Below, piece by piece: positions 21,076-30,377 of a DNA stretch of 64,000 nucleotides. The number at the start of each line of letters is the position of its first letter. Positions within the stretch are counted from its first letter, which is position 1. Source of the stretch: Mycobacterium sp. D16Q13 (GTDB taxonomy: Bacteria > Actinomycetota > Actinomycetes > Mycobacteriales > Mycobacteriaceae); the NCBI RefSeq assembly GCF_002013375.1, contig NZ_MAEW01000007.1:124001-188000 (forward strand), read 5' to 3'. The position numbers and the translations under genes were made by a program. A model generated the notes under the pieces. That model did no database searches. It saw only the letters and a program-made list of their open reading frames with translations, and was not told the origin of the DNA.

Positions 21076-21723
21076 CTACTGGGAGCGCCAGTTCTGCAGG
21101 CCGACAAAGGCCATCGTCAGCGCGCTGGTCGCGCTCTCGACGACGTCGTCGGTCTCGGCGTCGGGCTGCACCAACTCGGCCACCGCGTTGGCGGCGATCG
21201 ACAAAATCAGGTTGGCTGCCGTCGTGAGGTCGGCGGAATCCCACAGGCGCATCTGGTCGCGGCGCGCCAGATCGATCGCCAGCTCCCCCGCGAGCAGCCG
21301 CATCTCGATGTTCACGGCCCGCCGCACCTCGGTGGGTGCGGTGTACCGCTCGGTGACAACAAACCTCAGCTGATCAGGGTTTTCCTGCACCTGCTCGGCA
21401 AGAATCCGCATGGCCTCCGCCAATGACGCCGGTTCACGTCGCCGGATTTCCCGCGCGATACCCCGCGCTATGCGCATCCCTTCCTCCGCCAACGCGACGC
21501 CCAAGTCATCGAGCGACGAGAAGTGGCGATAGAAGGCCGTCGGCGAGATCCCCGCTCCACGGGCCACATCGCGCAGGCTGAGCCCGGAGAAGGCCTGGGT
21601 TCGTGAAAGTTCGAGAGCCGCCTCGATCAGCGAGGTCCTGGTGCGCAGTTTCTGCTCACCCCGAACCGATTCACGCCGCGTGGAGACACCCGCATGCGGT
21701 CCCCGTTCACGACGACTGGTCAT
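21076..21723 (-). CDS. FabR/DesT-like TetR transcriptional regulator
   Basis: About 215 residues. The N-terminal helix-turn-helix domain SLSLRDVARGAGISPTAFYR and then HFSSLDDLGVALAEEG resemble E. coli FabR and Pseudomonas DesT, which repress unsaturated-fatty-acid genes in response to acyl-CoA. The ligand-domain segment ENPDQLRFVVTERY also follows FabR. I prefer the ATG at 21723; the GTG/ATG further upstream at 21810 would run the gene into its presumed operator. It is divergent from the reductase–desaturase operon at 21837-24122, which is its likely target. The match to FabR was made from memory. Confidence 0.88.
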   Translation of the reverse strand: MTSRRERGPHAGVSTRRESVRGEQKLRTRTSLIEAALELSRTQAFSGLSLRDVARGAGISPTAFYRHFSSLDDLGVALAEEGMRIARGIAREIRRREPASLAEAMRILAEQVQENPDQLRFVVTERYTAPTEVRRAVNIEMRLLAGELAIDLARRDQMRLWDSADLTTAANLILSIAANAVAELVQPDAETDDVVESATSALTMAFVGLQNWRSQ

Positions 21724-21801
21724 AGCGGTCACTGTATCGCTGTGATGACCGACACGGTGATTGCGGCTTGACTGAGTGGGGGCCTGTTGGTTCACAATTT
21801 C

Positions 21802-21819
21802 AGTGTACATTCGTTAACC
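21802..21819. promoter_or_regulatory. Candidate FabR/DesT-type operator before the desaturase operon
   Basis: AGTGTACATTCGTTAACC has the GTnnAC-N4-GTnnAC layout. It agrees at most informative positions with the remembered E. coli FabR box AGCGTACACGTGTTAGCT and DesT box AGTGAACGCTTGTTGACT. It ends 17 bp before the ATG at 21837 and directly precedes the Shine-Dalgarno GGAGGG (21824-21829), so a bound repressor would block initiation. The regulator gene lies on the other side. Confidence 0.6.
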
Positions 21820-21836
21820 TAATGGAGGGAGTTCGA

Positions 21837-22928
21837 ATGACATTTCTAACTAAAGCCACCCGACGCATCCTGACTCCTGAATCCTCACTGGGCCGGCTGC
21901 TGACAGCCGCACTTACCCCGCACGCGGTCGACCGGTATCTCGAGCTCGTCGACCCGATGATCACCTGGGAAGAGGCTCGCGCCCGCGTCGTTCGCGTGCA
22001 GCGCCGTACCACCCGATCGGTGACCTTAACGTTGCGCACCACCCACCAGTTCAGGGGCTTTCGCGCAGGTCAGTTCGTACAGTTGGGCGTCGTCATCGAC
22101 GGCGTCCGGCATGTCCGCTGCTTCTCGCCGTCCTGCGCGGACGACGCCCGCGACATCATCGAGCTGACCATCGCCCGCAGACCCGACGGGCTGGTGTCCA
22201 ACCACCTGTACAAACACGCCGCGGTCGGCGACGTGTACAGCATCACCCCGGCCTCCGGCACCTTCGTCCTCCCCTCGCCGCGACCCATCCGGACAGTTCT
22301 GATCGCGGCCGGTAGTGGGATTACACCCGTTCTCTCAATGGCGAGAACACTCATCGGCAATGGGTACCCGGGCCAGCTTGCGGTGCTCTACTACGCGCCG
22401 ACAGCCGCGGACAACGCGTACGCACGCGAGCTCACCGCCCTCGGCGAGGTGCCCTCGGTCACCGTGCACACGGAGTACACGCGCGACGGCGGCCAGCACT
22501 TCAGTGCCGCGCAGCTCGATGCGATCGCGCCCTGGAGTGCGGACGCTCAAACGTTCCTGTGTGGACCGCCCTCGCTGCACGAGGCGGTGAGCACGCTGTT
22601 CGCCGAGCGCGGACTCTCCGACCGCCTGCACACCGAGGAGTTCACCCTCACCACGTCGGGCACCACCGGGGAGGCCGGGGGCGTGCTGCGATTCGCCACC
22701 TCCGATATCACCGCCGAAAACGACGGCCGGCCCATCCTCGAACAGGCCGAGGCCGCCGGACTGCAGCCCGAGTTCGGCTGCCGAATGGGAATCTGCTTCG
22801 CCTGCACGGCGGTGAAGACATCCGGATGCACCCGGAACCTGCGCACCGGCGACGAGAATGACGACCCCGATCAGCACATCCAGCTCTGCATCACCGCCCC
22901 CGTCGGCGACGTCTCAATCAACCTCTAA
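21837..22928 (+). CDS. Ferredoxin reductase with C-terminal 2Fe-2S ferredoxin domain (desaturase partner)
   Basis: A 363-residue electron-transfer protein: an FAD-binding β-barrel (RSVTLTLRTTHQFRGFRAGQFVQL, about 60-83, in which the GQF flavin-binding turn is recognisable), an NAD(P) domain (VLIAAGSGITPVLSMAR, about 157) and a C-terminal plant-type 2Fe-2S domain with the cysteine set FGCRMGICFACTAVK plus a later Cys in QLCITAP. It closely parallels M. tuberculosis Rv3230c, the reductase for DesA3. The start at 21837 has GGAGGG upstream. It should pass NADPH electrons to the desaturase encoded 24 bp downstream. Confidence 0.93.
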   Translation: MTFLTKATRRILTPESSLGRLLTAALTPHAVDRYLELVDPMITWEEARARVVRVQRRTTRSVTLTLRTTHQFRGFRAGQFVQLGVVIDGVRHVRCFSPSCADDARDIIELTIARRPDGLVSNHLYKHAAVGDVYSITPASGTFVLPSPRPIRTVLIAAGSGITPVLSMARTLIGNGYPGQLAVLYYAPTAADNAYARELTALGEVPSVTVHTEYTRDGGQHFSAAQLDAIAPWSADAQTFLCGPPSLHEAVSTLFAERGLSDRLHTEEFTLTTSGTTGEAGGVLRFATSDITAENDGRPILEQAEAAGLQPEFGCRMGICFACTAVKTSGCTRNLRTGDENDDPDQHIQLCITAPVGDVSINL

Positions 22929-22952
22929 ACAGCCCTGAAGGAGAGCAGTCCG

Positions 22953-24122
22953 ATGCCAAGCAACGAAATCACCATCAGCGCAGCCGATATCGAGGCGCTG
23001 GGCAAGGACCTCGATGAATTGCGCGAGCGCGTTGTCGCCGACCTGGGCGACCGTGATCGCGAGTACATCTACTCGATCATCAAGACGCAGCGCGGCTGCG
23101 AGGCCGCCGGACGCGCCCTGATGTACCTGGGGTTCATCCCGCCGGTGTGGCTCGCCGCGGTGGGCGCGCTGTCCGTCTCCAAGATCCTCGACAACATGGA
23201 GATCGGCCACAACGTCATGCACGGACAGTACGACTGGATGCGTGAAAAGGGCCTCAACTCACGCGACTTCGAATGGGACACCGTGTGCCCCGCCGACCAG
23301 TGGCGGCATTCGCACAACTACCTGCACCACACCTACACCAACATCGTCGACATGGACCGCGACGTGGGTTACGGCATCCTGCGCATGGCACCCGAACAGA
23401 AGTGGAACCCCTACTACCTGGGCAACCTGGCATGGGCGACCGCCCTGATGGTGTTCTTCGAGTGGGGCGTCATGGTGCACGAGCTTGAGGCCGAGAACAT
23501 CGTGAAGGGCAAGCGCAAATGGTACGACCTGAAGCCGTTGATCAAAGGCATGTGGCGCAAGGCCAGTAAGCAGGTTCTCAAGGACTACGTGATCTTCCCC
23601 GCGCTCACCGGCCCGCTGTTTCCGATCACCTTCCTGGGCAACATGTCAGCCAATTTCGTGCGCAATGTGTGGACGTTCTCGATCATCTTCTGCGGACACT
23701 TCCCGTCCGGCACCCAGACCTTCTCCAAGGAGGAAACCGCCAACGAGACACGTGGTGAGTGGTATGTCCGGCAGCTGCTCGGCTCCGCGAACATCGAGGG
23801 CAGCAGGCTGTTTCACATCATGAGCGGCAACCTGTCCCACCAGATCGAGCACCACCTGTTCCCGGATCTGCCCGCCAATCGCTATCCGGAGATGGCCACC
23901 GAGGTGCGCGAGCTGTGCCAGAAGTACGGCCTGCCCTACAACACGGGTGGTCTCTTCGCCCAGCTCTCGTCCACCTGGAAGAAGATCGCTCGCCTGTCCC
24001 TGCCTAACGGCTGGTTCCGCGGCGAGGAGGAGCTCGTGGTGCACATAGACCGGGAGAAGAGCGGAAGTAAGCCGGCCGAGGTCGTGGTCGTTGACGAGCG
24101 CGGTGAGCTGGTAGACGCGTAG
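22953..24122 (+). CDS. desA3: Membrane acyl-CoA/acyl-lipid desaturase (DesA3-like)
   Basis: A 389-residue membrane di-iron desaturase with all three histidine boxes: GHNVMHG (HxxxH, about 86-92), HSHNYLHH (HxxxxHH, about 115-122) and QIEHHLFPD (QxxHH, about 300-308). Two hydrophobic hairpins lie between. In M. tuberculosis the DesA3–Rv3230c pair makes oleate from stearoyl-CoA; the same activity is likely here. Start ATG 22953 follows GAAGGAGAG. The gene is co-transcribed with the reductase at 21837 and presumably controlled by the adjacent FabR/DesT-like repressor. Confidence 0.92.
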   Translation: MPSNEITISAADIEALGKDLDELRERVVADLGDRDREYIYSIIKTQRGCEAAGRALMYLGFIPPVWLAAVGALSVSKILDNMEIGHNVMHGQYDWMREKGLNSRDFEWDTVCPADQWRHSHNYLHHTYTNIVDMDRDVGYGILRMAPEQKWNPYYLGNLAWATALMVFFEWGVMVHELEAENIVKGKRKWYDLKPLIKGMWRKASKQVLKDYVIFPALTGPLFPITFLGNMSANFVRNVWTFSIIFCGHFPSGTQTFSKEETANETRGEWYVRQLLGSANIEGSRLFHIMSGNLSHQIEHHLFPDLPANRYPEMATEVRELCQKYGLPYNTGGLFAQLSSTWKKIARLSLPNGWFRGEEELVVHIDREKSGSKPAEVVVVDERGELVDA

Positions 24123-24132
24123 GTTAGGTGTC

Positions 24133-24363
24133 GTGGTGAGCAAGTTCGAACGCAATAAGGACCTGGCCCAGGAGGTCGTGTCGTCGACCGCCGAGCATGT
24201 GGGTGAGATCGCCAAGATCATCACCAACGCGGTGGTGGACGTCACCCGGCAGCTCGGCGAGATCGCTACGGACGCCTTCGAGATGCGTGAGGCGGCCCAG
24301 CGCGCCGAGCAGGACAGCGCTCGGTCCGATGTGGACGTCGACGAAGATCCGGCTACACGCTGA
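24133..24363 (+). CDS. Small conserved helical protein (76 aa)
   Basis: 76 residues from a GTG start, 10 bp after the desaturase, so it is likely the last gene of that operon. The sequence is helical and amphipathic (GEIAKIITNAVVDVTRQLGE), with an acidic tail DVDVDEDPATR. No signal, membrane helix or motif is seen. It may associate with the desaturase complex by context, but this is inference. A strong hairpin follows at 24374. Confidence 0.75.
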   Translation: MVSKFERNKDLAQEVVSSTAEHVGEIAKIITNAVVDVTRQLGEIATDAFEMREAAQRAEQDSARSDVDVDEDPATR

Positions 24364-24373
24364 TTGGTCGAGG

Positions 24374-24416
24374 ACTGGGCGCCACGTTGTGCTTCGCGGA
24401 CAACGTGGCGCTCAGT
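24374..24416. terminator. Bidirectional hairpin terminator
   Basis: ACTGGGCGCCACGTTGT (24374-24390) pairs with ACAACGTGGCGCTCAGT (24400-24416) over 17 bp with a single mismatch and a 9-nt loop. It separates the plus-strand desaturase operon from the convergent acetyltransferase gene; its right arm overlaps the final codon and stop (24412-24414) of that gene. Confidence 0.75.
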
Positions 24417-24951
24417 CGGAGGCTTCTCGCCAGTCTGCGGCCGTGATCGTGAAGTAGACGTAGTCCTCCAGCGCGCCGTTGATCTCCCGCTTCTGGCGGT
24501 GATGCTCGTGGGCACCGATCTTGGCGAGCGCACGCTGCGACCGCAGATTGTCCGCGGCCACATGGAACCACACCAGGTCGGCGTTGATGAACGCATAATC
24601 CAGCATGAGCGTCTTGAGCTCGGCGTTCACCGTGCCGCCCCAGTATTCACGGGTGATGAACGTGTACCCGATCGCAACCTCGCGCCTATCCGGATCCCAC
24701 TCGTAAAACCGAGAAGAGCCGATCATCTCCCCAGTGGAATGATCGACGATGACAAGCGATTTCGCGGCGAGGGCCTCCACAAACCACTTCTCGAAGACCG
24801 GCCGCTGGTGACGGTCCGTGCTTGGGTGCTGCGCCCAGATGAGCGGATCGCTGGCAGCACGGTACAGCGGCTCAAGGTCGTCGTCTTCCAACGGACGCAG
24901 GGTGAGCCTTGGTCCCTCTAGCGTCGGTTGACTCATGAACTCGGTGGACAT
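24412..24951 (-). CDS. GNAT N-acetyltransferase (RimJ/RimL type)
   Basis: About 179 residues (start ATG 24951; ATG 24936 also possible). The N-terminal GPRLTLRPLEDDDLEPLY is the characteristic opening of RimJ/RimL-type acetyltransferases, followed by a central GEMIGSSRFYEWDPDRREVAIGY beta-strand pair and YWGGTVNAELKTLMLDYAF, the acetyl-CoA-binding loop and helix. The substrate, possibly a protein N-terminus or a small amine, is not predictable. It stands alone on the minus strand with the hairpin at 24374 at its end. Confidence 0.85.
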   Translation of the reverse strand: MSTEFMSQPTLEGPRLTLRPLEDDDLEPLYRAASDPLIWAQHPSTDRHQRPVFEKWFVEALAAKSLVIVDHSTGEMIGSSRFYEWDPDRREVAIGYTFITREYWGGTVNAELKTLMLDYAFINADLVWFHVAADNLRSQRALAKIGAHEHHRQKREINGALEDYVYFTITAADWREASD

Positions 24952-24971
24952 CACTACAAGCTTACGAGGGT

Positions 24972-25592
24972 TTACGAAATATGTTGCGCCAGGGTCGATT
25001 TACCCGGGCCATCGAGATCCGCCAGAACGCAGGGACGTGCGGCCATCGCCATCAGCAGCGCCTCGGCGGGTCCGGTGACCTCAGGCCCCCTCCCCCGAGA
25101 CCAGTCAAGGTCGGTAGCCACGAGCCGCACACCGCGGGCGCGCAGCGCGCCCCGTACCGGCGGCGCCCACCGCGCGAAATCCATGGCGACGCGCATCCGT
25201 TCTCCCGGAATCTCGCGCGGGATCCCCAGCGGGCGACGGATGTCCTGTTGATGGACGATGCCGTCCAATAGGGCAATCCGGCAGCCAAATCCCGATGTCA
25301 GCGAGCGCGGCGTCTCCGAGGCCCGGACCATCGCCAGCAGCTGCTCGGGGGTTCGGTTCGCGAGTTCGGCGAGACGGTTGGCGTTGATGCGATTCGGATT
25401 GAAGCCGCCCCTGACGACGCGGGGGAAGAACTCGGTACCGCTGAGATCCTCGTACCCGATCATGTGCGCGACCACGTCACGCACCCGCCATTGCGTACAC
25501 AGGGATGGCGCATCCCACTGCTCCGGAGTAAGCCCGGCCAGGAGGTTGGCGAGATCGATACGCTCAGCCCGCGCCAGCGCTATGGCGCTCAT
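24972..25592 (-). CDS. Maleylpyruvate isomerase/DinB-like mycothiol-dependent enzyme
   Basis: 206 residues of the actinobacterial DinB-like four-helix family (TIGR03083-type), which use mycothiol and a bound metal. The N-terminal helix RAERIDLANLLAGLTPEQWD and CTQWRVRDVVAHMIGYED, with a His in the metal-binding position, are typical. No specific substrate can be stated. It lies 20 bp upstream of nothing obvious and is not in a clear operon; the next gene (clpX) is on the same strand upstream of it with 9 bp separation, so read-through from clpX is likely. Confidence 0.8.
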   Translation of the reverse strand: MSAIALARAERIDLANLLAGLTPEQWDAPSLCTQWRVRDVVAHMIGYEDLSGTEFFPRVVRGGFNPNRINANRLAELANRTPEQLLAMVRASETPRSLTSGFGCRIALLDGIVHQQDIRRPLGIPREIPGERMRVAMDFARWAPPVRGALRARGVRLVATDLDWSRGRGPEVTGPAEALLMAMAARPCVLADLDGPGKSTLAQHIS

Positions 25593-25601
25593 CGCGACGA
25601 A

Positions 25602-26882
25602 CTAGGCGCTCTTATCGCGCCGTTCGGCACGCGAGGGCTTGCGCGGCACAATCGTCGGCAGCACGTTGTCGATGACGGTCTCCCCGGTCACCACGACCTT
25701 GGCGACATCGTCGCGGCTCGGGATGTCGTACATCACCGGCTGCAGCACTTCCTCCATGATGGCGCGCAGACCGCGGGCGCCGGTGCCACGGTGGATGGCC
25801 TGATCGGCGATGGCTTCCAGCGCATCCTGGCTGAATTCCAGCTCGACGCCGTCCATGTCGAAGAGGCGGGTGTACTGCTTGACCAACGCGTTCTTCGGCT
25901 CGGACAGGATCGTGATGAGCGATTCGCGGTCCAGGTTCGTCACCGAGGCGACGATCGGCAGACGGCCGATGAACTCGGGGATGAGACCGAACTTGATCAG
26001 ATCCTCGGGCATGACCTCGGCGAAGTGGTCGGTGGTGTCGATATCGGCCTTCGACTTGACCTCGGCGCCAAAGCCCAGGCCGCGCTTGCCGACACGATCC
26101 GACACGATCTTCTCCAGGCCCGCGAACGCACCGGCCACGATGAAGAGCACGTTGGTGGTGTCGATCTGGATGAACTCCTGGTGCGGGTGCTTGCGGCCGC
26201 CCTGCGGGGGCACCGAAGCCTGCGTGCCTTCCAGGATCTTCAGCAGCGCCTGCTGCACGCCCTCACCGGAGACGTCGCGGGTGATGGACGGGTTCTCGCT
26301 CTTGCGGGCGATCTTGTCGACCTCGTCGATGTAGATGATGCCGGTCTCGGCACGCTTCACGTCGTAGTCGGCCGCCTGAATCAGCTTGAGGAGAATGTTC
26401 TCCACATCCTCGCCCACGTAGCCGGCCTCGGTGAGGGCGGTGGCGTCGGCGATGGCGAACGGCACATTGAGCATCTTGGCCAGCGTCTGGGCCAGGTAGG
26501 TCTTGCCACAGCCGGTGGGGCCGAGCATCAAGATATTGGATTTAGCCAGCTCAACGGTCTCACCGCGGGCATCGCGGGCCTTGTCTCCGGCCTGGATGCG
26601 CTTGTAGTGGTTGTAGACGGCGACGGCGAGGGTCTTCTTCGCGTTGTCCTGGCCGATGACGTAGTTCTCCAGGAACTCGCGGATCTCCACGGGTTTGGGC
26701 AGCTCATCGAGCTTGACGTCGTCGGCGTCGGCCAGTTCCTCTTCAATAATCTCGTTGCAGAGGTCGATGCATTCATCGCATATGTACACGCCGGGGCCGG
26801 CGATGAGCTTCTTAACCTGCTTCTGGCTCTTTCCGCAGAACGAGCATTTCAGCAGGTCGCCGCCGTCTCCGATACGTGCCAT
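25602..26882 (-). CDS. clpX: ATP-dependent Clp protease ATP-binding subunit ClpX
   Basis: ClpX unfolds and feeds substrates to ClpP1P2. The 426-residue protein has the N-terminal zinc-binding domain ([12 protein letters not shown], then ICDECIDLC), Walker [17 protein letters not shown] (about 116-131), Walker [15 protein letters not shown] (about 179-192) and a sensor arginine finger region further on. The loop RGLGFGAEV (about 265) provides the ClpP-docking LGF tripeptide found in mycobacteria. The start ATG is at 26882. The clpP1P2 genes lie 240 bp upstream on the same strand. Confidence 0.98.
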   Translation of the reverse strand: MARIGDGGDLLKCSFCGKSQKQVKKLIAGPGVYICDECIDLCNEIIEEELADADDVKLDELPKPVEIREFLENYVIGQDNAKKTLAVAVYNHYKRIQAGDKARDARGETVELAKSNILMLGPTGCGKTYLAQTLAKMLNVPFAIADATALTEAGYVGEDVENILLKLIQAADYDVKRAETGIIYIDEVDKIARKSENPSITRDVSGEGVQQALLKILEGTQASVPPQGGRKHPHQEFIQIDTTNVLFIVAGAFAGLEKIVSDRVGKRGLGFGAEVKSKADIDTTDHFAEVMPEDLIKFGLIPEFIGRLPIVASVTNLDRESLITILSEPKNALVKQYTRLFDMDGVELEFSQDALEAIADQAIHRGTGARGLRAIMEEVLQPVMYDIPSRDDVAKVVVTGETVIDNVLPTIVPRKPSRAERRDKSA

Positions 26883-27124
26883 GGTGGCCAGTCCTACTTC
26901 CTGTCACACGGTGGTGGATCGTGGTGTCAACACGTCCGCTGACCTGTTGGTCCCGACGCTACCCGCTATACCGGACACCCCGCGACCGATAAACCGAATA
27001 GCACCGACGGCATTTACGCCCTGCCGTGCTGGAGAACATATCGCCTCACACCGACCTAGGCCGCCGATGACGCGCACCGAGGACCGGTGTGTTGCAACTG
27101 TTATCCGGACTCGCCGCCCGGCAG

Positions 27125-27778
27125 CTACGAGGTGGCCTGTGCGGACAGCTTGCGGTATTCCAGAACGACGTCGATCATCCCGTACTCCTTGGCCTCCTCG
27201 GCCGTGAAGATCTTGTCGCGGTCGGTGTCCTTACGGATGATCTCCGCGGCCTTGCCGGTGTGCCGCGACAGGGTCGTCTCCTGCAGCACGCGCATGCGCT
27301 CGATCTCCTTGGCCTGGATCTCCAGGTCGGTGAACTGACCCTGGATCACACCGGACAGCGAGGGCTGGTGGATCAGCACGCGGGCATTGGGCAGCGCCAT
27401 CCGCTTTCCGGGAGTGCCCGCTGCGAGCAGCACGGCCGCGGCCGAGGCGGCCTGGCCCAGCACCACCGTGCGGATGTCCGAGCGGACGTACTGCATGGTG
27501 TCGTAGATCGCCATCAACGAGGTGAAGGAGCCACCCGGGGAGTTGATGTACATGGTGATCTCACGATCGGGATCCAGCGACTCCAGCACCAGCAGCTGGG
27601 CCATGATGTCGTTGGCCGAGGCGTCGTCCACCTGCACGCCGAGGAAGATGATGCGCTCCTCGAACAGCTTGTTATACGGGTTGGACTCCTTGACACCGAA
27701 GCTCGAGTGCTCGATGAACGAGGGCAGGATGTAGCGCGCCTGCGGAGCCAGTTCCGGGTTGAGGTGCTTCGAGATCAC
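27125..27778 (-). CDS. clpP2: ATP-dependent Clp protease proteolytic subunit ClpP2
   Basis: A serine protease subunit of 217 residues that forms the mixed ClpP1P2 tetradecamer essential in mycobacteria. The catalytic Ser lies in [16 protein letters not shown] (about 110) and the His in [10 protein letters not shown] (about 135). The ATG overlaps the clpP1 stop (ATGA 27775-27778), giving coupled synthesis in the ratio required for the mixed ring. The N-terminal extension before FEERIIFLG (about 40-48) is longer than in ClpP1, as in other mycobacterial ClpP2. Confidence 0.97.
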   Translation of the reverse strand: MISKHLNPELAPQARYILPSFIEHSSFGVKESNPYNKLFEERIIFLGVQVDDASANDIMAQLLVLESLDPDREITMYINSPGGSFTSLMAIYDTMQYVRSDIRTVVLGQAASAAAVLLAAGTPGKRMALPNARVLIHQPSLSGVIQGQFTDLEIQAKEIERMRVLQETTLSRHTGKAAEIIRKDTDRDKIFTAEEAKEYGMIDVVLEYRKLSAQATS

Positions 27779-28377
27779 TTGGAGGCTCCCTTGCTGCCGT
27801 TGAGATTGCCGCGGGTGATGATCTTGTCGACGAACCCGTACTCCAGTGCCTCCGCAGCGGTGAACCAGCGGTCGCGGTCCGAATCGGTCTCGATCTGTTC
27901 GACACTCTTGCCGGTGAATTCAGCGTTGAGGCGGAACATTTCCTTCTTGATGACCGTGAACTGCTCGGCCTGGATAGCGATATCGGAGGCGCTACCGGTC
28001 ACACCACCGAGAGGCTGGTGCATCAGGATCCGGGCGTGCGGCAGCGCGTGCCGCTTGCCCTTGGTGCCCGCCGCGAGCAGGAACTCGCCCATCGATGCCG
28101 CCATGCCCATCGCGTAGGTGGCGATATCGCACTCGGACAGCTCCATGGTGTCGAAGATCGCCATGCCGGCGCTGATCGACCCACCCGGTGAGTTGATGTA
28201 CAGGTGGATGTCCTTGGTGGGGTCCTCGGCCGTCAGCAGCAGAATCTGCGCGCACAGCTTATTGGCGATGTCGTCGTCCACCTGCTGGCCCAGGAAAATG
28301 ATGCGCTCGGAGAGCAGGCGCTCATACACCGAGTCGATGAGGTTGAGCCCGGCTGTCGCCGAACGCATTTCAGTCAC
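27775..28377 (-). CDS. clpP1: ATP-dependent Clp protease proteolytic subunit ClpP1
   Basis: A 200-residue serine protease subunit. The active-site Ser is in [17 protein letters not shown] (about 92-108), the His in [11 protein letters not shown] (about 118-128), and the Asp follows in the TDSDRDRWF region. ClpP1 shapes the catalytic chamber with ClpP2 and is inactive alone. Its start at 28377 lies 160 bp from tig; a ClgR-type box at 28485 indicates stress-inducible control. Confidence 0.97.
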   Translation of the reverse strand: MTEMRSATAGLNLIDSVYERLLSERIIFLGQQVDDDIANKLCAQILLLTAEDPTKDIHLYINSPGGSISAGMAIFDTMELSECDIATYAMGMAASMGEFLLAAGTKGKRHALPHARILMHQPLGGVTGSASDIAIQAEQFTVIKKEMFRLNAEFTGKSVEQIETDSDRDRWFTAAEALEYGFVDKIITRGNLNGSKGASK

Positions 28378-28484
28378 TGTGCAACCTGCCTTCGTCTAGC
28401 ACTTCGGGATTTCGCTTGAGAACCAATTCCGTGTACTGCCGACATTAACCAACATCGGCGGCTGCGCACTCCCCACAACGGGCG

Positions 28485-28502
28485 AGTTCGCTCAGAGCGT
28501 GA
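28485..28502 (-). promoter_or_regulatory. ClgR-type operator upstream of clpP1P2
   Basis: AGTTCGCTCAGAGCGTGA matches the ClgR consensus WNNWCGCYNANRGCGWWS, recalled from Corynebacterium, at all but the last two positions. Its CGC-N5-GCG core is at 28489-28499, 108 bp upstream of clpP1. ClgR activation of clpP1P2 is established in actinobacteria. Part of the box forms a 7-bp inverted repeat with 28523-28529. Confidence 0.6.
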
Positions 28503-28536
28503 TGTTCCTCGCCTCAATGGCTCATCACGTCGTCAT

Positions 28537-30012
28537 TTAGGCGTCGGCGGCTTCTCCGGCGTCGTCCTTGCTCTTCTTCTTGGCTTTCTTCTCGGACTTT
28601 TCGGACTTGTCGTCGTCCTTGCCCTTCTTCTTGCCCTTGTCCGCGCTCTCCTCGGCGGCCGCATCTGCGCCGGCCTCGTCAGCCCCGCCACGACGCGGCC
28701 CCAGCACGGCGTCGACGTCGACATCGGCGCCGGTGGAGTCGGTCACTTTGGCCTGACGGATGACCTCGGCGATGGCCTTACCGCGGCGCACGTCGACGTA
28801 CAGGCCGGGCAGCTGCTGCTGCTGGGTCAGGTACTGCACCAGCTGCTGCGGCTCGATGCCGTACTGACGGGACATGAGAACCAGACGCTCGGTGAGGTCC
28901 TGCTGGTCGACGTTGATGTCGAACTTGTCGGCGATCACATCGAGCAGCAGCTCGGTCTTGATGGACTTGGTCGCGGACTCACGCAGGTCCTTGTCGAACT
29001 CTTCACGCGAGGTGCCCTGCTCCTCGAGCAGTTCGTTGAGCTTCTCCTCGTTGTGATCCAGACCGTGAACGGCCTCGTGCAGGCTGTTGCCGATCTGCTC
29101 CTCGAGGATCTTCTCGGGCACCGGGATCTCGACCGTGGCGAGCAGCGCGGTGATGGTCTCATCGCGGATCTCGTCGGCCTGCGCGATGCGCTTGCGCCCC
29201 TTCACCTGCTCGGTGAGGCTGTCCTTGAGCTCGCCGATGGTGTCGAACTCACTTGCCAGCTGGGCGAAGTCGTCGTCGGCGGCGGGAAGCTCGCGCTCCT
29301 TGATCGACCCGACCTTGACGGTGACCTCAGCGTCCTGTCCGGCGAACTCACCGGCGGCCAGCTTGGTGGTGAACACCTTCTCCTCGCCGGCCTTCAGACC
29401 GATGATGGCCTCATCCAGGCCGTCGATCAGCTGTCCGGAGCCGATCTCGTGGGACAGGCCGGTGGTCGCGGCATCCTCGACCTCCTTGCCGTCCACGGTG
29501 GCCGACAGGTCGATCGACACGAAGTCGCCGTCCTCGGCGGCACGCTCGACACCCTTGAGGGTCCCGAACCGTGCACGTAGCGAGTCCAGCTCAGCGTCGA
29601 CCTCGGAGTCCTCAACAGTGACGGGTTCGACGGTGACGGCGACCGTGCTCAGGTCGGGCAGCTCGATTTCGGGGCGCACATCCACCTCGGCGGTGAAGGT
29701 CAGCTCCTCGCCGTCCTCGATCTTGGTGACCTCGATCTCGGGCTGTCCGAGCGGCTTGACATCGGACGCGGTGACGGCCTCGCTGTACCGGCCCGGAAGG
29801 GCGGAGTTGACGACCTGCTCCAGCACGGCGGCCCGGCCGACGCGCGCCTCAAGCAGCTTGGCGGGAGCCTTGCCGGGACGGAAGCCGGGCAGGCGGACCT
29901 GCTGGGCCAGCTCCTTGTATGCCTTGGAAAAATCTGGTTCGAGCTCTGCGAAGGGAACCTCGACGTTGATGCGAACCCGGGTCGGGCTCAGCTTTTCGAC
30001 GGTGCTCTTCAC
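28537..30012 (-). CDS. tig: Trigger factor (ribosome-associated peptidyl-prolyl isomerase/chaperone)
   Basis: 491 residues: an N-terminal ribosome-binding domain ([18 protein letters not shown], then [17 protein letters not shown], about 45-60, with the FRxGxxP ribosome contact), a PPIase domain (about 150-240) and a long helical C-terminal chaperone arm. A low-complexity tail rich in Lys/Asp/Glu/Ala (about 440-491) extends beyond the usual family end. It starts at ATG 30012 and precedes clpP1P2, a grouping that pairs nascent-chain folding with degradation. Confidence 0.97.
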   Translation of the reverse strand: MKSTVEKLSPTRVRINVEVPFAELEPDFSKAYKELAQQVRLPGFRPGKAPAKLLEARVGRAAVLEQVVNSALPGRYSEAVTASDVKPLGQPEIEVTKIEDGEELTFTAEVDVRPEIELPDLSTVAVTVEPVTVEDSEVDAELDSLRARFGTLKGVERAAEDGDFVSIDLSATVDGKEVEDAATTGLSHEIGSGQLIDGLDEAIIGLKAGEEKVFTTKLAAGEFAGQDAEVTVKVGSIKERELPAADDDFAQLASEFDTIGELKDSLTEQVKGRKRIAQADEIRDETITALLATVEIPVPEKILEEQIGNSLHEAVHGLDHNEEKLNELLEEQGTSREEFDKDLRESATKSIKTELLLDVIADKFDINVDQQDLTERLVLMSRQYGIEPQQLVQYLTQQQQLPGLYVDVRRGKAIAEVIRQAKVTDSTGADVDVDAVLGPRRGGADEAGADAAAEESADKGKKKGKDDDKSEKSEKKAKKKSKDDAGEAADA

Positions 30013-30078
30013 GTGCAGTGCTCCTTTATAGTTCGCGGCAGATCGTCGTGACCTGCGGTTCTTCGTGCTGTCGTGCTG

Positions 30079-30152
30079 TCGGGGTGACAGGATTTGAACC
30101 TGCGACCCTCCGCTCCCAAAGCGGATGCGCTACCAAGCTGCGCTACACCCCG
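30079..30152 (-). tRNA. tRNA-Pro(TGG)
   Basis: The minus strand folds as a 74-nt cloverleaf: acceptor CGGGGTG/CACCCCG, D arm GCGC…GCGC, anticodon stem TCCGC/GCGGA with loop TTTGGGA (anticodon TGG), T arm with loop TTCAAAT and discriminator A. CCA is not encoded. It lies 66 bp upstream of tig. Confidence 0.96.
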
Positions 30153-30282
30153 TCGGACCTGCGTCCACACTTCCGGCAAGACGAAGCGATCTTACGGCCT
30201 CACCATGCAACGGTATGAATTGGATTTGATCCGCCCCGGCGCTGTACATTCGTCAGCGCGTGCGGGACAACCTCGCACGCAT

Positions 30283-30356
30283 GCGGGTGTAGCTCAATGG
30301 TAGAGCCCTAGTCTTCCAAACTAGCTACGCGGGTTCGATTCCCGTCACCCGCTCCA
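30283..30356 (+). tRNA. tRNA-Gly(TCC)
   Basis: A full cloverleaf on the plus strand: acceptor GCGGGTG/CACCCGC, anticodon stem CTAGT/ACTAG with loop CTTCCAA (anticodon TCC), T loop TTCGATT, discriminator T at 30353. CCA follows at 30354-30356 in the genome. Confidence 0.96.
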
Positions 30357-30377
30357 CACATCAGTACCGTGGGTGCC

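Noticed and set aside
25464..26942. 492-codon plus-strand frame antisense to clpX
   Set aside because: Shadow of clpX produced by high third-position G+C; clpX is intact and fully recognisable.
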